Assembly: GCA_041397625.1 (NCBI GenBank)
Contig: JAWKWH010000001.1
Span: forward strand, 62,001-126,000
From: JAWKWH01 sp041397625
Lineage (GTDB): Bacteria; Pseudomonadota; Alphaproteobacteria; Rhizobiales; Rhizobiaceae
Direction: 5' to 3'
DNA: 64,000 bases
This document shows, piece by piece, positions 1 to 8,404 of the stretch. Within the stretch, counting starts at the first letter, position 1. Each line of letters starts with the position of its first letter. The notes under the pieces were generated by a model. The model did no database searches, was not told the origin of the DNA, and saw only the letters and a list, made by a program, of their open reading frames with translations. The position numbers and the translations under genes were made by a program.

Positions 1-519
1 CAGGATCTGTGTGCCGCGGAAATGATTGGCCATGGCAATCAGGCTGCGCGGCGCGAGAATATCGATATCGGCGCCGGCCCAGGCCGCCTCCGGTCCGCAG
101 GAGAAAGGACAGATCAGGCCAAGGCCCCGGCCATTGGCGCCGATTGCCGCGGGCAAGGCACCGGCGACCGGCGCGATCGTTCCGTCGAGCGACAATTCGC
201 CGAGGACAACATAGCCGTCGAGCGCGTCGCCCGGCAGCGCTCCCATGGCGGCCATAAGGCCGAGCGCGATCGGCAGGTCGTAATGGCTGCCCTCCTTGGG
301 CAGGTCTGCGGGAGCCAGATTGACCGTCACCCGCTTGGCCGGCATCGACAGGCCGGAGGCGTGCAGTGCCGCCTGCACCCGCTCGCGGCTCTCGGCCACC
401 GCCTTGTCGGGCAGCCCGACGATCTGCATGCCGGCCTTGCCGGGTGCGACCATGACCTGCACATCGACCGGAACGGCCTCGATGCCCTGAAACGCGATCG
501 TGCGTATGCGTGAAACCAT
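1..519 (-). CDS. comM: ComM/YifB-family Mg-chelatase-like AAA+ ATPase, N-terminal part (partial)
   Basis: Only the first 173 codons are in the window; the gene runs off the left edge. The start MVSRIRTIAFQGIEAV and the stretch VMVAPGKAGMQIVGLPDKAV are typical of the N-terminal Lon-protease-like (ChlI-type) domain of YifB/ComM proteins. The segment VTVNLAPADLPKEGSHYDL is another family signature. The AAA+ domain with its Walker motifs would lie outside the window. ComM is known as a hexameric helicase that promotes branch migration during natural transformation; in rhizobia the role is not established. The next gene on the same strand upstream is gshB, about 180 bases away. Identification is firm, function is by family. 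Confidence 0.9.
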   Translation of the reverse strand, partial: MVSRIRTIAFQGIEAVPVDVQVMVAPGKAGMQIVGLPDKAVAESRERVQAALHASGLSMPAKRVTVNLAPADLPKEGSHYDLPIALGLMAAMGALPGDALDGYVVLGELSLDGTIAPVAGALPAAIGANGRGLGLICPFSCGPEAAWAGADIDILAPRSLIAMANHFRGTQIL

Positions 520-701
520 GGTCCACATCCCCGCCGTACCGCCCATGGCGGCGCTATCGCCGCCGCCTGCCCCGGACACTGTTTGGTTGATGCGAAGTCA
601 ATCACGTTTCAAAGATCAAATCAAGAACAATATAAGAACGGATTAACCAAATACGTGCAGGCCGATTGCGGTGGGTTGCGGGGCTGGAACATTTGCCGTG
701 C

Positions 702-1649
702 TCAACGTGCCGCCAGGCGGGCCTCGACCGCATCCCAGAACAGTGCCGCGACATCGGCGCCGCCGAACTTCCTGATCTCGCGCACGCCGGTCGGGGAGGT
801 GACGTTGATCTCCGTCAGAAGGCCGCCGATGACATCGATACCGACGAGCGTGAAGCCGCGCTCGCGTAGCGCCGGTCCGATGCGGGCGCAGATCTCGCGT
901 TCGCGATCGGTCATCGCCGTGTCCTCGGCGCGGCCGCCGACATGCATGTTGGAGCGGGCGTCGGTCGCCGCCGGAACCCGGTTGATGGCGCCGACCGGCT
1001 CGCCCTCGATCAGGATGATGCGCTTGTCGCCCTCGCGCACATCGGCCAGATAGCGCTGTACGATGAACGGCTCGCGATACATCTGGTCGAACATTTCCAG
1101 CAGCGAGGTCATGTTGCGGTCGCCGTCACGCAGGTGGAATACCCCGGCGCCGCCATTGCCGTAGAGCGGCTTGACGATGACGTCGCCGAATTCCTTGCGG
1201 AACGCGACGACTTCGGCGGCATCCTTGGTGATCAGCGTTTCCGGCATCAGGTCGGGATACTCGGTGACGAAGATCTTCTCGGGGCTGTTGCGCACCCAGG
1301 CCGGATCGTTGACCACCAGCGTTTCGGGATGAATGCGTTCCAGGATGTGCGTGGTGGTGATGTAGTTCATGTCGAACGGCGGATCCTGCCGCAGCAGCAC
1401 CACGTCCATCGTCGCGAGTTCGAGCTTGTTCGCCTCGCCAAGCACGAAATGATCGCCCTCCACGTCGCGCACGATCATCGGTTCCGCCCTTGCCTCGACA
1501 ACGCCGCCGCGCATGGTCAGCCGGTCGGGTGTGTAGTGATGCAGTCTGTAACCGCGCGCCTGCGCCTCCAGCGCCAGCGCAAATGTGGTGTCGCCGGCGA
1601 TCGACAGTGTCGAGATGTGGTCCATCTGGATGGCGATATCGAGCGACAT
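702..1649 (-). CDS. gshB: Glutathione synthetase
   Basis: 315-residue ATP-grasp enzyme that joins gamma-glutamylcysteine to glycine, the second step of glutathione synthesis, in the cytoplasm. Visible family motifs are LLRQDPPFDMNY in the N-terminal domain, the ATP-binding loop KPLYGNGGAGVF, the KRIILIEGEPVGAINR segment and the C-terminal EINVTSPTG metal and substrate loop. Length fits bacterial GshB. The ATG at 1649 (MSLDIAIQMD) is chosen over a start 60 bases upstream because homologues begin at this conserved segment and the extra residues are low-complexity. It is transcribed toward the comM gene and is divergent from the glycosyltransferase gene at 1868. Confidence 0.95.
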   Translation of the reverse strand: MSLDIAIQMDHISTLSIAGDTTFALALEAQARGYRLHHYTPDRLTMRGGVVEARAEPMIVRDVEGDHFVLGEANKLELATMDVVLLRQDPPFDMNYITTTHILERIHPETLVVNDPAWVRNSPEKIFVTEYPDLMPETLITKDAAEVVAFRKEFGDVIVKPLYGNGGAGVFHLRDGDRNMTSLLEMFDQMYREPFIVQRYLADVREGDKRIILIEGEPVGAINRVPAATDARSNMHVGGRAEDTAMTDREREICARIGPALRERGFTLVGIDVIGGLLTEINVTSPTGVREIRKFGGADVAALFWDAVEARLAAR

Positions 1650-1867
1650 GGCGGGCTCCGGCTGTATGTTCCTGTGTTGCTGTCTATCGTCCCAACGCCC
1701 GCCTGCCAATCGCGCTTATGTTTGGCGGTGCGCGCGGATTGAAGCGCCGGCCCGCGCAAGCCGCCGCGTCATCACTTTCTTAATCCTTTGCGGGCAGTTT
1801 GCAGGCCCAGGAAAGGTCCCGCCTGCGGGACCGGAAATCGAATGCGAACAAAGACAAGCCGGGCACC

Positions 1868-3106
1868 ATGAGCAGCGTTACACCAATCAAGAAAGACAAG
1901 AAAAAACAGGTCGAACTGACGATCCTGATGCCCTGCCTGAACGAGGCGGAGACGCTCGAAATCTGCATCAACAAGGCCAGGTCCTATCTGGACGGCGCCG
2001 GAATCAACGGCGAGGTGCTGATAGCGGACAATGGCAGTACCGACGGGTCGCGGGAGATCGCTGCCGGCCTCGGCGCCCGCGTCGTCCCTGTCGAGGAAAA
2101 GGGCTATGGCGCCGCTCTCATCGGTGGTATCGCCGCCGCCCGCGGGCGCTACATCATCATGGGCGACGCCGACGACAGCTACGAGTTCAGCGATCTGGAC
2201 GCTTTCGTCGCCAGGCTGCGCGATGGTGCCGACCTTGTCATGGGAAACCGCTTCCAGGGCGGCATTTCCGCGGGCGCCATGCCGCCGCTGCACAAATATC
2301 TCGGCAACCCGGTGCTGAGTTTCATCGGTCGGTTGTTCTTCAAGATCAAGGTCGGCGATTTCCATTGCGGCCTGCGCGGTTTCAACGCCGAAACGATCCG
2401 TAAACTCGATCTGCGCACCACGGGCATGGAGTTCGCCTCCGAGATGGTCGTGCGCAGTTCGCTTGCCGGATTGCGTATGGAGGAAGTGCCGACGACCCTG
2501 AAACCCGACGGCCGCTCGCGGCCGCCGCATCTGCGCTCGTGGCGCGACGGCTGGCGGCATCTGAAGTTCCTGCTGATGTACAATCCGCGCTGGCTGTTCT
2601 TCATCCCCGGCACGGTTCTGTGCGGGCTCGGCATCCTGTTGTCGGCATTGCTGTTCTTCGGACCGTTGCAGATCGGCGGCAACCGTACGCTCGACCTCAA
2701 CACCTTCGTTGCCGGTTGTTTCATGGTGGCGACCGGCATCCAGCTCACCACTTTCGGCGTGCTGTCGCGCTATTATGCCGACATGACCGGCATCCTGCCG
2801 GCCAATCCGCGCTCCGACTGGATCAAGGACAATATCAGCACAGACCGGCTGGCCGGCAACGCCGCCATCTGCTTGGTCGCCGGCCTTCTGTTCTTCGGCT
2901 ACGCGGTTGCCGTCTGGGCTGGTGTCGGTTTCGGTTCGCTGGTCAATCCGATGATCCCGCGCGTGGTCGTGCTCGGCCTGACGCTGATCGTCATTGCCCT
3001 GCAACTGTTCTTTTCGGCCTTCCTGCTCGGCGTGCTGCAGATACCCGTACTTAGCCGGCAGGACGGCGCCGGCGAGGCCGCGCAGGCAGCCAGGAAGGCC
3101 GCATGA
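1868..3106 (+). CDS. Family 2 glycosyltransferase, polyprenyl-phosphate type (DPM1/GtrB-like)
   Basis: 412 residues. An N-terminal GT-A domain carries ILMPCLNEAETL, the nucleotide-sugar site ADNGSTDGS and the acidic metal-binding cluster GDADDSYEF. The C-terminal third has about four membrane segments, beginning near LFFIPGTVLCGLGILLSALL. This is the layout of enzymes that load a sugar from a nucleotide donor onto undecaprenyl phosphate on the cytoplasmic face of the membrane. The ATG at 1868 is preferred; an in-frame TTG at 1799 would add a charged 23-residue leader and is less likely. Its stop overlaps the GtrA gene by the ATGA tetranucleotide, so the two are translationally coupled. Sugar and acceptor cannot be told from sequence. 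Confidence 0.85.
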   Translation: MSSVTPIKKDKKKQVELTILMPCLNEAETLEICINKARSYLDGAGINGEVLIADNGSTDGSREIAAGLGARVVPVEEKGYGAALIGGIAAARGRYIIMGDADDSYEFSDLDAFVARLRDGADLVMGNRFQGGISAGAMPPLHKYLGNPVLSFIGRLFFKIKVGDFHCGLRGFNAETIRKLDLRTTGMEFASEMVVRSSLAGLRMEEVPTTLKPDGRSRPPHLRSWRDGWRHLKFLLMYNPRWLFFIPGTVLCGLGILLSALLFFGPLQIGGNRTLDLNTFVAGCFMVATGIQLTTFGVLSRYYADMTGILPANPRSDWIKDNISTDRLAGNAAICLVAGLLFFGYAVAVWAGVGFGSLVNPMIPRVVVLGLTLIVIALQLFFSAFLLGVLQIPVLSRQDGAGEAAQAARKAA

Positions 3107-3504
3107 GTGCGCTGGCGCGCATCGCCGATGGCAGGCGGCTGACCAGGTTTGTCATCGTCGGCGTCGGCGCTGCGCTGCTGCTGCTGGTGCTTTCCTACCT
3201 GTTCGTCCGCCTGGGCATGACGCCGTTTGCCGGCAGCACGATCGCCTATGCGATTGCTTTTGCGGCTGCCTATACGGCGCAGCGCAACTGGACCTTCGAG
3301 GCGACGCAAGGTCATGGCCGGACATTGCCGCGCTACTTTGTCCTGCAGGCGGGCTGCGCCATGACCTCCGGCGTGACCGCGCATACGGCGGTGGCGCTGT
3401 TCGGCGCTTCTCCATTGATGATGTCGGTCGTCACCACGATCGTCGCCAGCGCGGTCAGCTTTGTCCTGTCTTCGTTGTGGGTCTTTGCGCCGGACGCCTC
3501 CTGA
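3103..3504 (+). CDS. GtrA family membrane protein
   Basis: 133 residues with four predicted membrane helices: residues about 15-35, 40-60, 80-100 and 105-128. The segment FAAAYTAQRNWTFE is the characteristic loop of the GtrA/DPMS family. GtrA proteins are thought to help move polyprenyl-linked monosaccharides across the inner membrane. The start overlaps the stop of the glycosyltransferase gene (ATGA), which supports a transferase plus flippase pair. The multi-spanning protein at 3586 may be the partner that transfers the flipped sugar. Confidence 0.85.
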   Translation: MSALARIADGRRLTRFVIVGVGAALLLLVLSYLFVRLGMTPFAGSTIAYAIAFAAAYTAQRNWTFEATQGHGRTLPRYFVLQAGCAMTSGVTAHTAVALFGASPLMMSVVTTIVASAVSFVLSSLWVFAPDAS

Positions 3505-3585
3505 GCGGCTGCGGCTTTACCAAATCTTGAACCGCGGCGGCTAGGCTCGCCGCCGGATCATCGCGGCAACGGATCACGGGCACAA

Positions 3586-5406
3586 ATGGCAATTCAAACG
3601 GCAACGGCCCCGCGACGGGCGGATCGATCGGCTTTGCTGCGGTCGCCGGGGCTTGTCGCCCTGCTGTTGGCGGCGCTGACGCTGCTTCCGGCCGCCGCGA
3701 ATGGCAGCCTTGCGGTCTGGCCGGCCAACAATGACAGCATGATGCGGCTGGTGCAGATCCGCGATCTGATCGCCGGCCAGGGCTGGTACGACTACACGCA
3801 GTACCGCATGGGCCTTGATGGCGGTTTCGTCATGCACTGGTCGCGCATCGTCGATCTGCCGGTCGCCGCCATGATCATGGTTGTGAAGTTCGCGACCGGT
3901 TCGGCCGCGACCGGCGAACTGATTGCCGGCATCGTCTGGCCCACCCTGCTGCTTGCGTCGTCGCTTTGGGCGCTCATGGGTTCGGCGCGGGTGCTGGGTG
4001 GCGAACAGGCCTTGTTTCCGTCCGCACTGATCGGGGCGATAAGCCTTTATTCGATCGGCATTTTCGCGCCGGGGGCGCTCGACCACCATAACCTTCAGCT
4101 GACGCTCTGCCTGCTCGGCCTGTTGGCGATCCTGCGCGGACCGTCTTCCGGCCACGGTCTGGCGGCCGGAGCGGCGATGGCCCTGACAATGGCCATCGGA
4201 ATGGAAACACTGCCGATGGTGGTCGCCGCCTGCGGCGGTATTGCCGCGACCTATCTGCTGGTCGGGCGATGCCAGGCGCCGATGACCGCCGGCTTCGGGC
4301 TCGGCTTTGCTTCGGTATCGCTTGCGGCTTACGTGGCGACGGTCGGGCCGACCCATTGGCTGGAGGTACATTGCGACGCATTCTCGGTGGCGCAGCTTTC
4401 GATCGCCGCCATCGGCGGTTTGGGTCTGGCGGCGACCACGGCGCTGCCGCTGGCGGGCCGAACAAGGATCACGCGCCTGGTTGCGCTTGGCGCTCTGGGT
4501 GCGGTTCTGGCCGTGCTGGTGGCCGGCGCCTATCCGCAATGCCTGGCCGATCCCTATGCCGGGTTGGACGCGCGGTTGCAGACGCTGTGGCTGTCGGCGA
4601 TCGGCGAGGCGCAGCCGGTCGCCAGCGTATGGCTCAACGACCCGGTGATGTTCGCCAAATACTATGCGACGCCGCTGGCCGCGCTCGCCGTCCTCGGCGC
4701 CGCCATGCTGAGCGCTCCGCCCCGCCGCGCCCAGGCGATGACGGCGGTCTTTCTGGCCGTTGCGGTATTGGTGAGTTTCTGGCAGGTCAGGGGCGGCAAT
4801 TTCGCCGTGGCATTCGCCGCCGTTCCGCTTGCCGCCTGGGTGGCGGAGAAACGGGTTACCGCGTCGGCGGATCGCGGGCTGGTGCCGACACTCGCCATGG
4901 TTCTTGCCTGGGTTGTCTCGCTCAATGCGTGCTGGACGATGGCGGCCAAGGCGCTGAACGAGGCCGCCGGCCCCGCCGTGGCGGCCGAGGGCCGGGACGC
5001 GTCGTCCGGCGCGCGCGCTTCCGGCTGCTACGGTGCGCGGGCGCAGGCCGCCCTTGCCACGCTCGAAACCGGTACGGTGCTTGCTGTTTCCAATCTTGGC
5101 CCGGCTGTTCTGAAATACACGCCGCACCGCGTGCTCGCCGGTCCCTACCATCGCAATATCGCCGGCAATATCGCCACGCTCGACGCACTGCTCGGCGCGC
5201 CGGAAGCGGCGCGCCAGGTCCTGCGCAAGGCTGGCGTCGACCTGATTGCCCATTGTCCGGGCGATGACGAGTCCGGCGTTCTGGCCAGGGCGGCGCCCGA
5301 TGGATTGCTGGCCGCCCTGATGCGAAACGACCCGCCAAGCTGGCTGACGCCGGTCCATCCGGGTGCGGAAACCACGCTCACCGTCTATCGAGTGACGTTG
5401 AAATAA
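3586..5406 (+). CDS. Polytopic membrane protein, GT-C glycosyltransferase-like
   Basis: 606 residues with roughly ten or more hydrophobic segments through residue 460 and a soluble C-terminal part of about 140 residues. The first extracytoplasmic loop contains acidic and polar residues (NNDSMMRLVQIRDL, then GGFVMHWSRIVDLP) and a later loop reads FAPGALDHHNLQL. Acidic residues in the first large periplasmic loop and a DHHN motif resemble STT3/GT-C enzymes that use lipid-linked sugars. It follows the GT2 and GtrA genes by about 80 bases on the same strand, so it plausibly completes a module that decorates a periplasmic or surface acceptor. The family assignment is inference; a conserved rhizobial membrane protein of unknown function is the alternative. 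Confidence 0.6.
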   Translation: MAIQTATAPRRADRSALLRSPGLVALLLAALTLLPAAANGSLAVWPANNDSMMRLVQIRDLIAGQGWYDYTQYRMGLDGGFVMHWSRIVDLPVAAMIMVVKFATGSAATGELIAGIVWPTLLLASSLWALMGSARVLGGEQALFPSALIGAISLYSIGIFAPGALDHHNLQLTLCLLGLLAILRGPSSGHGLAAGAAMALTMAIGMETLPMVVAACGGIAATYLLVGRCQAPMTAGFGLGFASVSLAAYVATVGPTHWLEVHCDAFSVAQLSIAAIGGLGLAATTALPLAGRTRITRLVALGALGAVLAVLVAGAYPQCLADPYAGLDARLQTLWLSAIGEAQPVASVWLNDPVMFAKYYATPLAALAVLGAAMLSAPPRRAQAMTAVFLAVAVLVSFWQVRGGNFAVAFAAVPLAAWVAEKRVTASADRGLVPTLAMVLAWVVSLNACWTMAAKALNEAAGPAVAAEGRDASSGARASGCYGARAQAALATLETGTVLAVSNLGPAVLKYTPHRVLAGPYHRNIAGNIATLDALLGAPEAARQVLRKAGVDLIAHCPGDDESGVLARAAPDGLLAALMRNDPPSWLTPVHPGAETTLTVYRVTLK

Positions 5407-5507
5407 CAGCAATATCAAATTGTTAAGATAGGTTTACGGGCTGTTCACAGGATCGGTGCATACTGCCATTCGCTGAAACTCGAATGATTCGAGCAGGAAC
5501 AGGCACC

Positions 5508-5930
5508 ATGAACGGGACAGGCCGCGAGCGGTCCGGCGTCGATGTACTCATCGCCGAGGACAATGAAGTCAACCAGATGGTTTTCTCCTTTATCATGGAG
5601 GAGTTGGGCTACAGTTTCGAGATTGTCGGCGACGGCGAAGCCGCGGTCGCCAGGTTTCAGGAACTCAGGCCGCCGGTCGTCATCATGGATATCTCCATGC
5701 CGGTGATGAACGGTATCGAGGCGACCAGAAAAATTCGGGAACTCGAAAACGGTTGCGACGACCCCGCCGCAATCATTGCGGCGACCGCCCATGCGCTTAA
5801 AGGCGACAGTGAGCGCTGTCTCGCTGCCGGAATGGACGACTACATCGCCAAACCGATCAGTCCCGACAAGCTCAAATCCGTTCTGGAACAGTGGTTCGAC
5901 AGGATCTCCGAAACGGCCGCCGCCGGGTGA
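5508..5930 (+). CDS. Single-domain response regulator receiver protein
   Basis: 140-residue stand-alone receiver domain. The acidic pocket IAEDNEVNQ, the phospho-acceptor Asp in VVIMDISMPVMNG, the switch Thr in IIAATAHA and the Lys in DYIAKPIS are all present, so it should be phosphorylated normally. There is no output domain, as in DivK or CheY-like proteins. The ATG at 5508 is used because AGGAAC lies just upstream (5495-5500); an in-frame ATG at 5484 has no such site. It precedes a GGDEF-EAL gene by about 95 bases on the same strand, which recalls divK-pleD and suggests the two act in one signalling route. The cognate kinase is not in the window. Confidence 0.9.
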   Translation: MNGTGRERSGVDVLIAEDNEVNQMVFSFIMEELGYSFEIVGDGEAAVARFQELRPPVVIMDISMPVMNGIEATRKIRELENGCDDPAAIIAATAHALKGDSERCLAAGMDDYIAKPISPDKLKSVLEQWFDRISETAAAG

Positions 5931-6024
5931 GTGAACACGCAATTTGAGCATCGCGCGATACGTTTCCTAAAGGGTTTTGTGGAAAGCTCGCAATTGCGAA
6001 GAAACACCCCACGGCAGAGGCACC

Positions 6025-7374
6025 ATGGATTTCTCGGTTGAGGAAGTGAACGGCGCGGCCAATCCGGCTGAATTGGCGATGACGGATTCGCTGACCGGCC
6101 TTGGCAACCAGGCCCGCTTCTTCGACAAGATGAACCGGTTGATCGATGAAAGGCGTGACGATCCGGCGCCATTTGCCATCGGCATCATCGATCTTGACGG
6201 TTTCAAGCCGATCAACGATCTGTTCGGCCGCGCGGCCGGCGACGAGATTCTGTTGCAGGTATCGATGCGGTTGCGTTCGGCGATGGATGCCAGATCGATC
6301 ATGACCCGCATTGGCGGCGACGAGTTCGCCTTCCTGTTGCCGATGACCTTCCGCGAGGAAACGGCCAAGGAACAGGCCAAGATGCTGATCGAGATCCTGT
6401 CGGCGCCCTATGATGTCGGCGAGCGTACGGCGCGCCTTTCGGCATCGGTCGGTTGCGCGCTCTACTACTTCAACGACGAGACACCGCAGCAACTGGTTTC
6501 CAAGGCGGAAACCGCGCTCTACCATGCCAAGCGCTCGGGTCGCGGGCGCGTCATCGTCTATTCGCAGGAGATGGAAGAAGCGGCAAAGCGCATAGCCCGC
6601 ATCGAGCAGGCGCTCAGGCGCGCCGTATCGGCCGGCGAGGTGGAACCGCATTTCCAGCCGATCGTCGACTTGAAGACGCGCAAGACCATCGGGTTCGAAT
6701 GCCTGGCGCGCTGGACCGACCGCGACCTGGGGTTCGTTTCGCCCGCCGTGTTCATTCCGATTGCCGAGGAACGCGGCATTGTCGGCCCGATGTCGCAATT
6801 GCTGTTGCGCAAGGCGACGGAAGCAGCCCGGGCATGGCCCGAACACCTGTTCCTGTCATTCAATCTCTCTCCGTCGCAGCTCGTCGACCAGAACACCGGA
6901 CTGCACATCCTCTCGATCCTGGAAAAGACCGGTTTCGATCCGAAGCGCCTCGAGATCGAGATCACCGAAACCGGCGTGATGAGCGATCCGGCTTCGGCGG
7001 AGAAGATCGTCGAGGATCTGAGAAAGGTCGGCATCCGCGTCTCGCTCGACGATTTCGGTACCGGACAGTCGAGCCTTGGCCGGCTGCGCGACTTCCATTT
7101 CGACAAGCTCAAGATCGACCGCGCCTTCGTCTCGTCGATCCTCGACGACCGGCCGTCGGAGCACATCATCCGGGCGATCCTCGCCATGTGCGAAGGGCTC
7201 GGCATGGACGTGGTGGCGGAAGGCATCGAGGACGAGAAGCAGGCCGACAAGCTGGTGCAGTTCGGTTGCCAGGGCGGGCAGGGGTTCTTCTTCGGCAAGC
7301 CGGTCGATGCCAATGCGACGCTTGGCTATCTGCGCGACGCCTATCGCGGCGCGCTTCGCGCCAAGGCGATCTGA
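6025..7374 (+). CDS. Cytoplasmic GGDEF-EAL cyclic-di-GMP enzyme
   Basis: 449 residues with no signal peptide, membrane segment or sensory domain. The GGDEF domain is at about residues 15-175 with the intact signature RIGGDEFAF (G97). The EAL domain at about 195-440 has ECL in place of EAL, but the metal-binding Glu (E225), NLSPSQL, LEIEITETG, LDDFGTGQSSL, KIDRAFV and EGIED are kept, so phosphodiesterase activity remains possible. The allosteric RxxD site ahead of GGDEF is absent (the four residues read DARS), so product inhibition is not expected. AGAGG upstream supports the ATG at 6025. It probably relies on the preceding receiver protein or another partner for its input. Confidence 0.88.
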   Translation: MDFSVEEVNGAANPAELAMTDSLTGLGNQARFFDKMNRLIDERRDDPAPFAIGIIDLDGFKPINDLFGRAAGDEILLQVSMRLRSAMDARSIMTRIGGDEFAFLLPMTFREETAKEQAKMLIEILSAPYDVGERTARLSASVGCALYYFNDETPQQLVSKAETALYHAKRSGRGRVIVYSQEMEEAAKRIARIEQALRRAVSAGEVEPHFQPIVDLKTRKTIGFECLARWTDRDLGFVSPAVFIPIAEERGIVGPMSQLLLRKATEAARAWPEHLFLSFNLSPSQLVDQNTGLHILSILEKTGFDPKRLEIEITETGVMSDPASAEKIVEDLRKVGIRVSLDDFGTGQSSLGRLRDFHFDKLKIDRAFVSSILDDRPSEHIIRAILAMCEGLGMDVVAEGIEDEKQADKLVQFGCQGGQGFFFGKPVDANATLGYLRDAYRGALRAKAI

Positions 7375-7531
7375 GCGCCGGCCGCAATCCGGCTGCGATC
7401 CCGCTCGCACGCTCCGGCAAATCCGAAATGATGTGCCTTCCGGTTTCCGCGCCGGCTGGATTGTGCCCGACCCGGCCCGGCTCTATCATCACAACAAACC
7501 GATTGCGCGCCGGCCGGAGGCGGTTTTGGGC

Positions 7532-8404
7532 ATGTCTGCAGTGGACGTATTCGACGACACGGTATGCGAGCTTGGCGAAGGGCCGTCCTACGACCCCGGC
7601 GTCGATACCGTGTTCTGGCTCGATATCGTCGGCAGGAAGCTGATCGAACGGCCGATGGGCGCTACTGAATGCCGGCTGCACGAACTGCCGGTCATGGCGA
7701 GCGCAATCGCTTCCATCGACACCGACCGGCAGTTGCTGGCGACCGAAAAGGGCCTCTACGTCCGGCGGCGCGCGTCGGGTGCGCTTGACCTGCTGCAGCC
7801 GATCGAGGCGGACAATGATGCGACCCGCTCCAACGATGCGCGTGTCCACCCCGGCGGCGCGTTCTGGATCGGCACGATGGGCAAAAAGGCCGAGCGGCAT
7901 GCCGGCGCTATCTACTGGTACAGGCGCGGCGAGCTGCGCCTGCTCTATCCCGGTCTCACGGTGCCCAATTCGATCTGCTTCTCGCCCGACGGCGCGATTG
8001 CCTATTTCACCGACAGCGCCAAGGGCATTCTGTTCCGCGTCGCCTGCGACCCCGAAGACGGCCGTCCGGTCGCAGAACCGTCCATCTTCGTCGACCACCG
8101 GCACCAGCCGGGCGGCCTCGACGGATCGATTGTCGATGCGGACGGACAATTGTGGAATGCCCGCTGGGGCGCTGCGGCGCTTGACGTCTACACGCCGCAG
8201 GGAAAGCGCATCGAAACGATCGACATGCCTGTTCGCCAGCCCTCATGCCCGGCCTTTGTCGGCGCCGGCGCAAGCCGGATCGTGGTCACCTCCGCCTGGG
8301 AGAACATGAGCGCGCAGGATCGCGTCGGCGATCCGCTGGCTGGCAAGACATTCATCCTGGCGCGAACCGTGCGTGGCCGTTTCGAGCCGGCCGTGCTGAT
8401 TTGA
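7532..8404 (+). CDS. SMP-30/gluconolactonase/LRE-family lactonase
   Basis: 290-residue six-bladed propeller protein. Family motifs are CELGEGPSYD near the N-terminus (metal-binding Glu), SNDARVHPGGAFWIGTM, the Asn-containing GLTVPNSICFSPD and GGLDGSIVDADGQLWNARWG with the metal-binding Asp. Members hydrolyse sugar lactones such as gluconolactone or galactonolactone using one divalent cation. It is transcribed with, and overlaps, the following beta-galactosidase gene, so a lactone made by oxidation of a released sugar is a plausible substrate. The exact substrate is not determined by sequence. Confidence 0.85.
   Translation: MSAVDVFDDTVCELGEGPSYDPGVDTVFWLDIVGRKLIERPMGATECRLHELPVMASAIASIDTDRQLLATEKGLYVRRRASGALDLLQPIEADNDATRSNDARVHPGGAFWIGTMGKKAERHAGAIYWYRRGELRLLYPGLTVPNSICFSPDGAIAYFTDSAKGILFRVACDPEDGRPVAEPSIFVDHRHQPGGLDGSIVDADGQLWNARWGAAALDVYTPQGKRIETIDMPVRQPSCPAFVGAGASRIVVTSAWENMSAQDRVGDPLAGKTFILARTVRGRFEPAVLI

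Noticed and set aside
3574..5418. Long minus-strand open frame (614 codons) opposite the GT-C-like gene
   Set aside because: Arg/Gln/Gly-rich translation without domains; antisense shadow of a high-GC gene.
7375..7531. Gap between GGDEF-EAL and SMP-30 genes as a possible small gene
   Set aside because: Only an extension of the SMP-30 frame; no start with a ribosome site and no conserved look.
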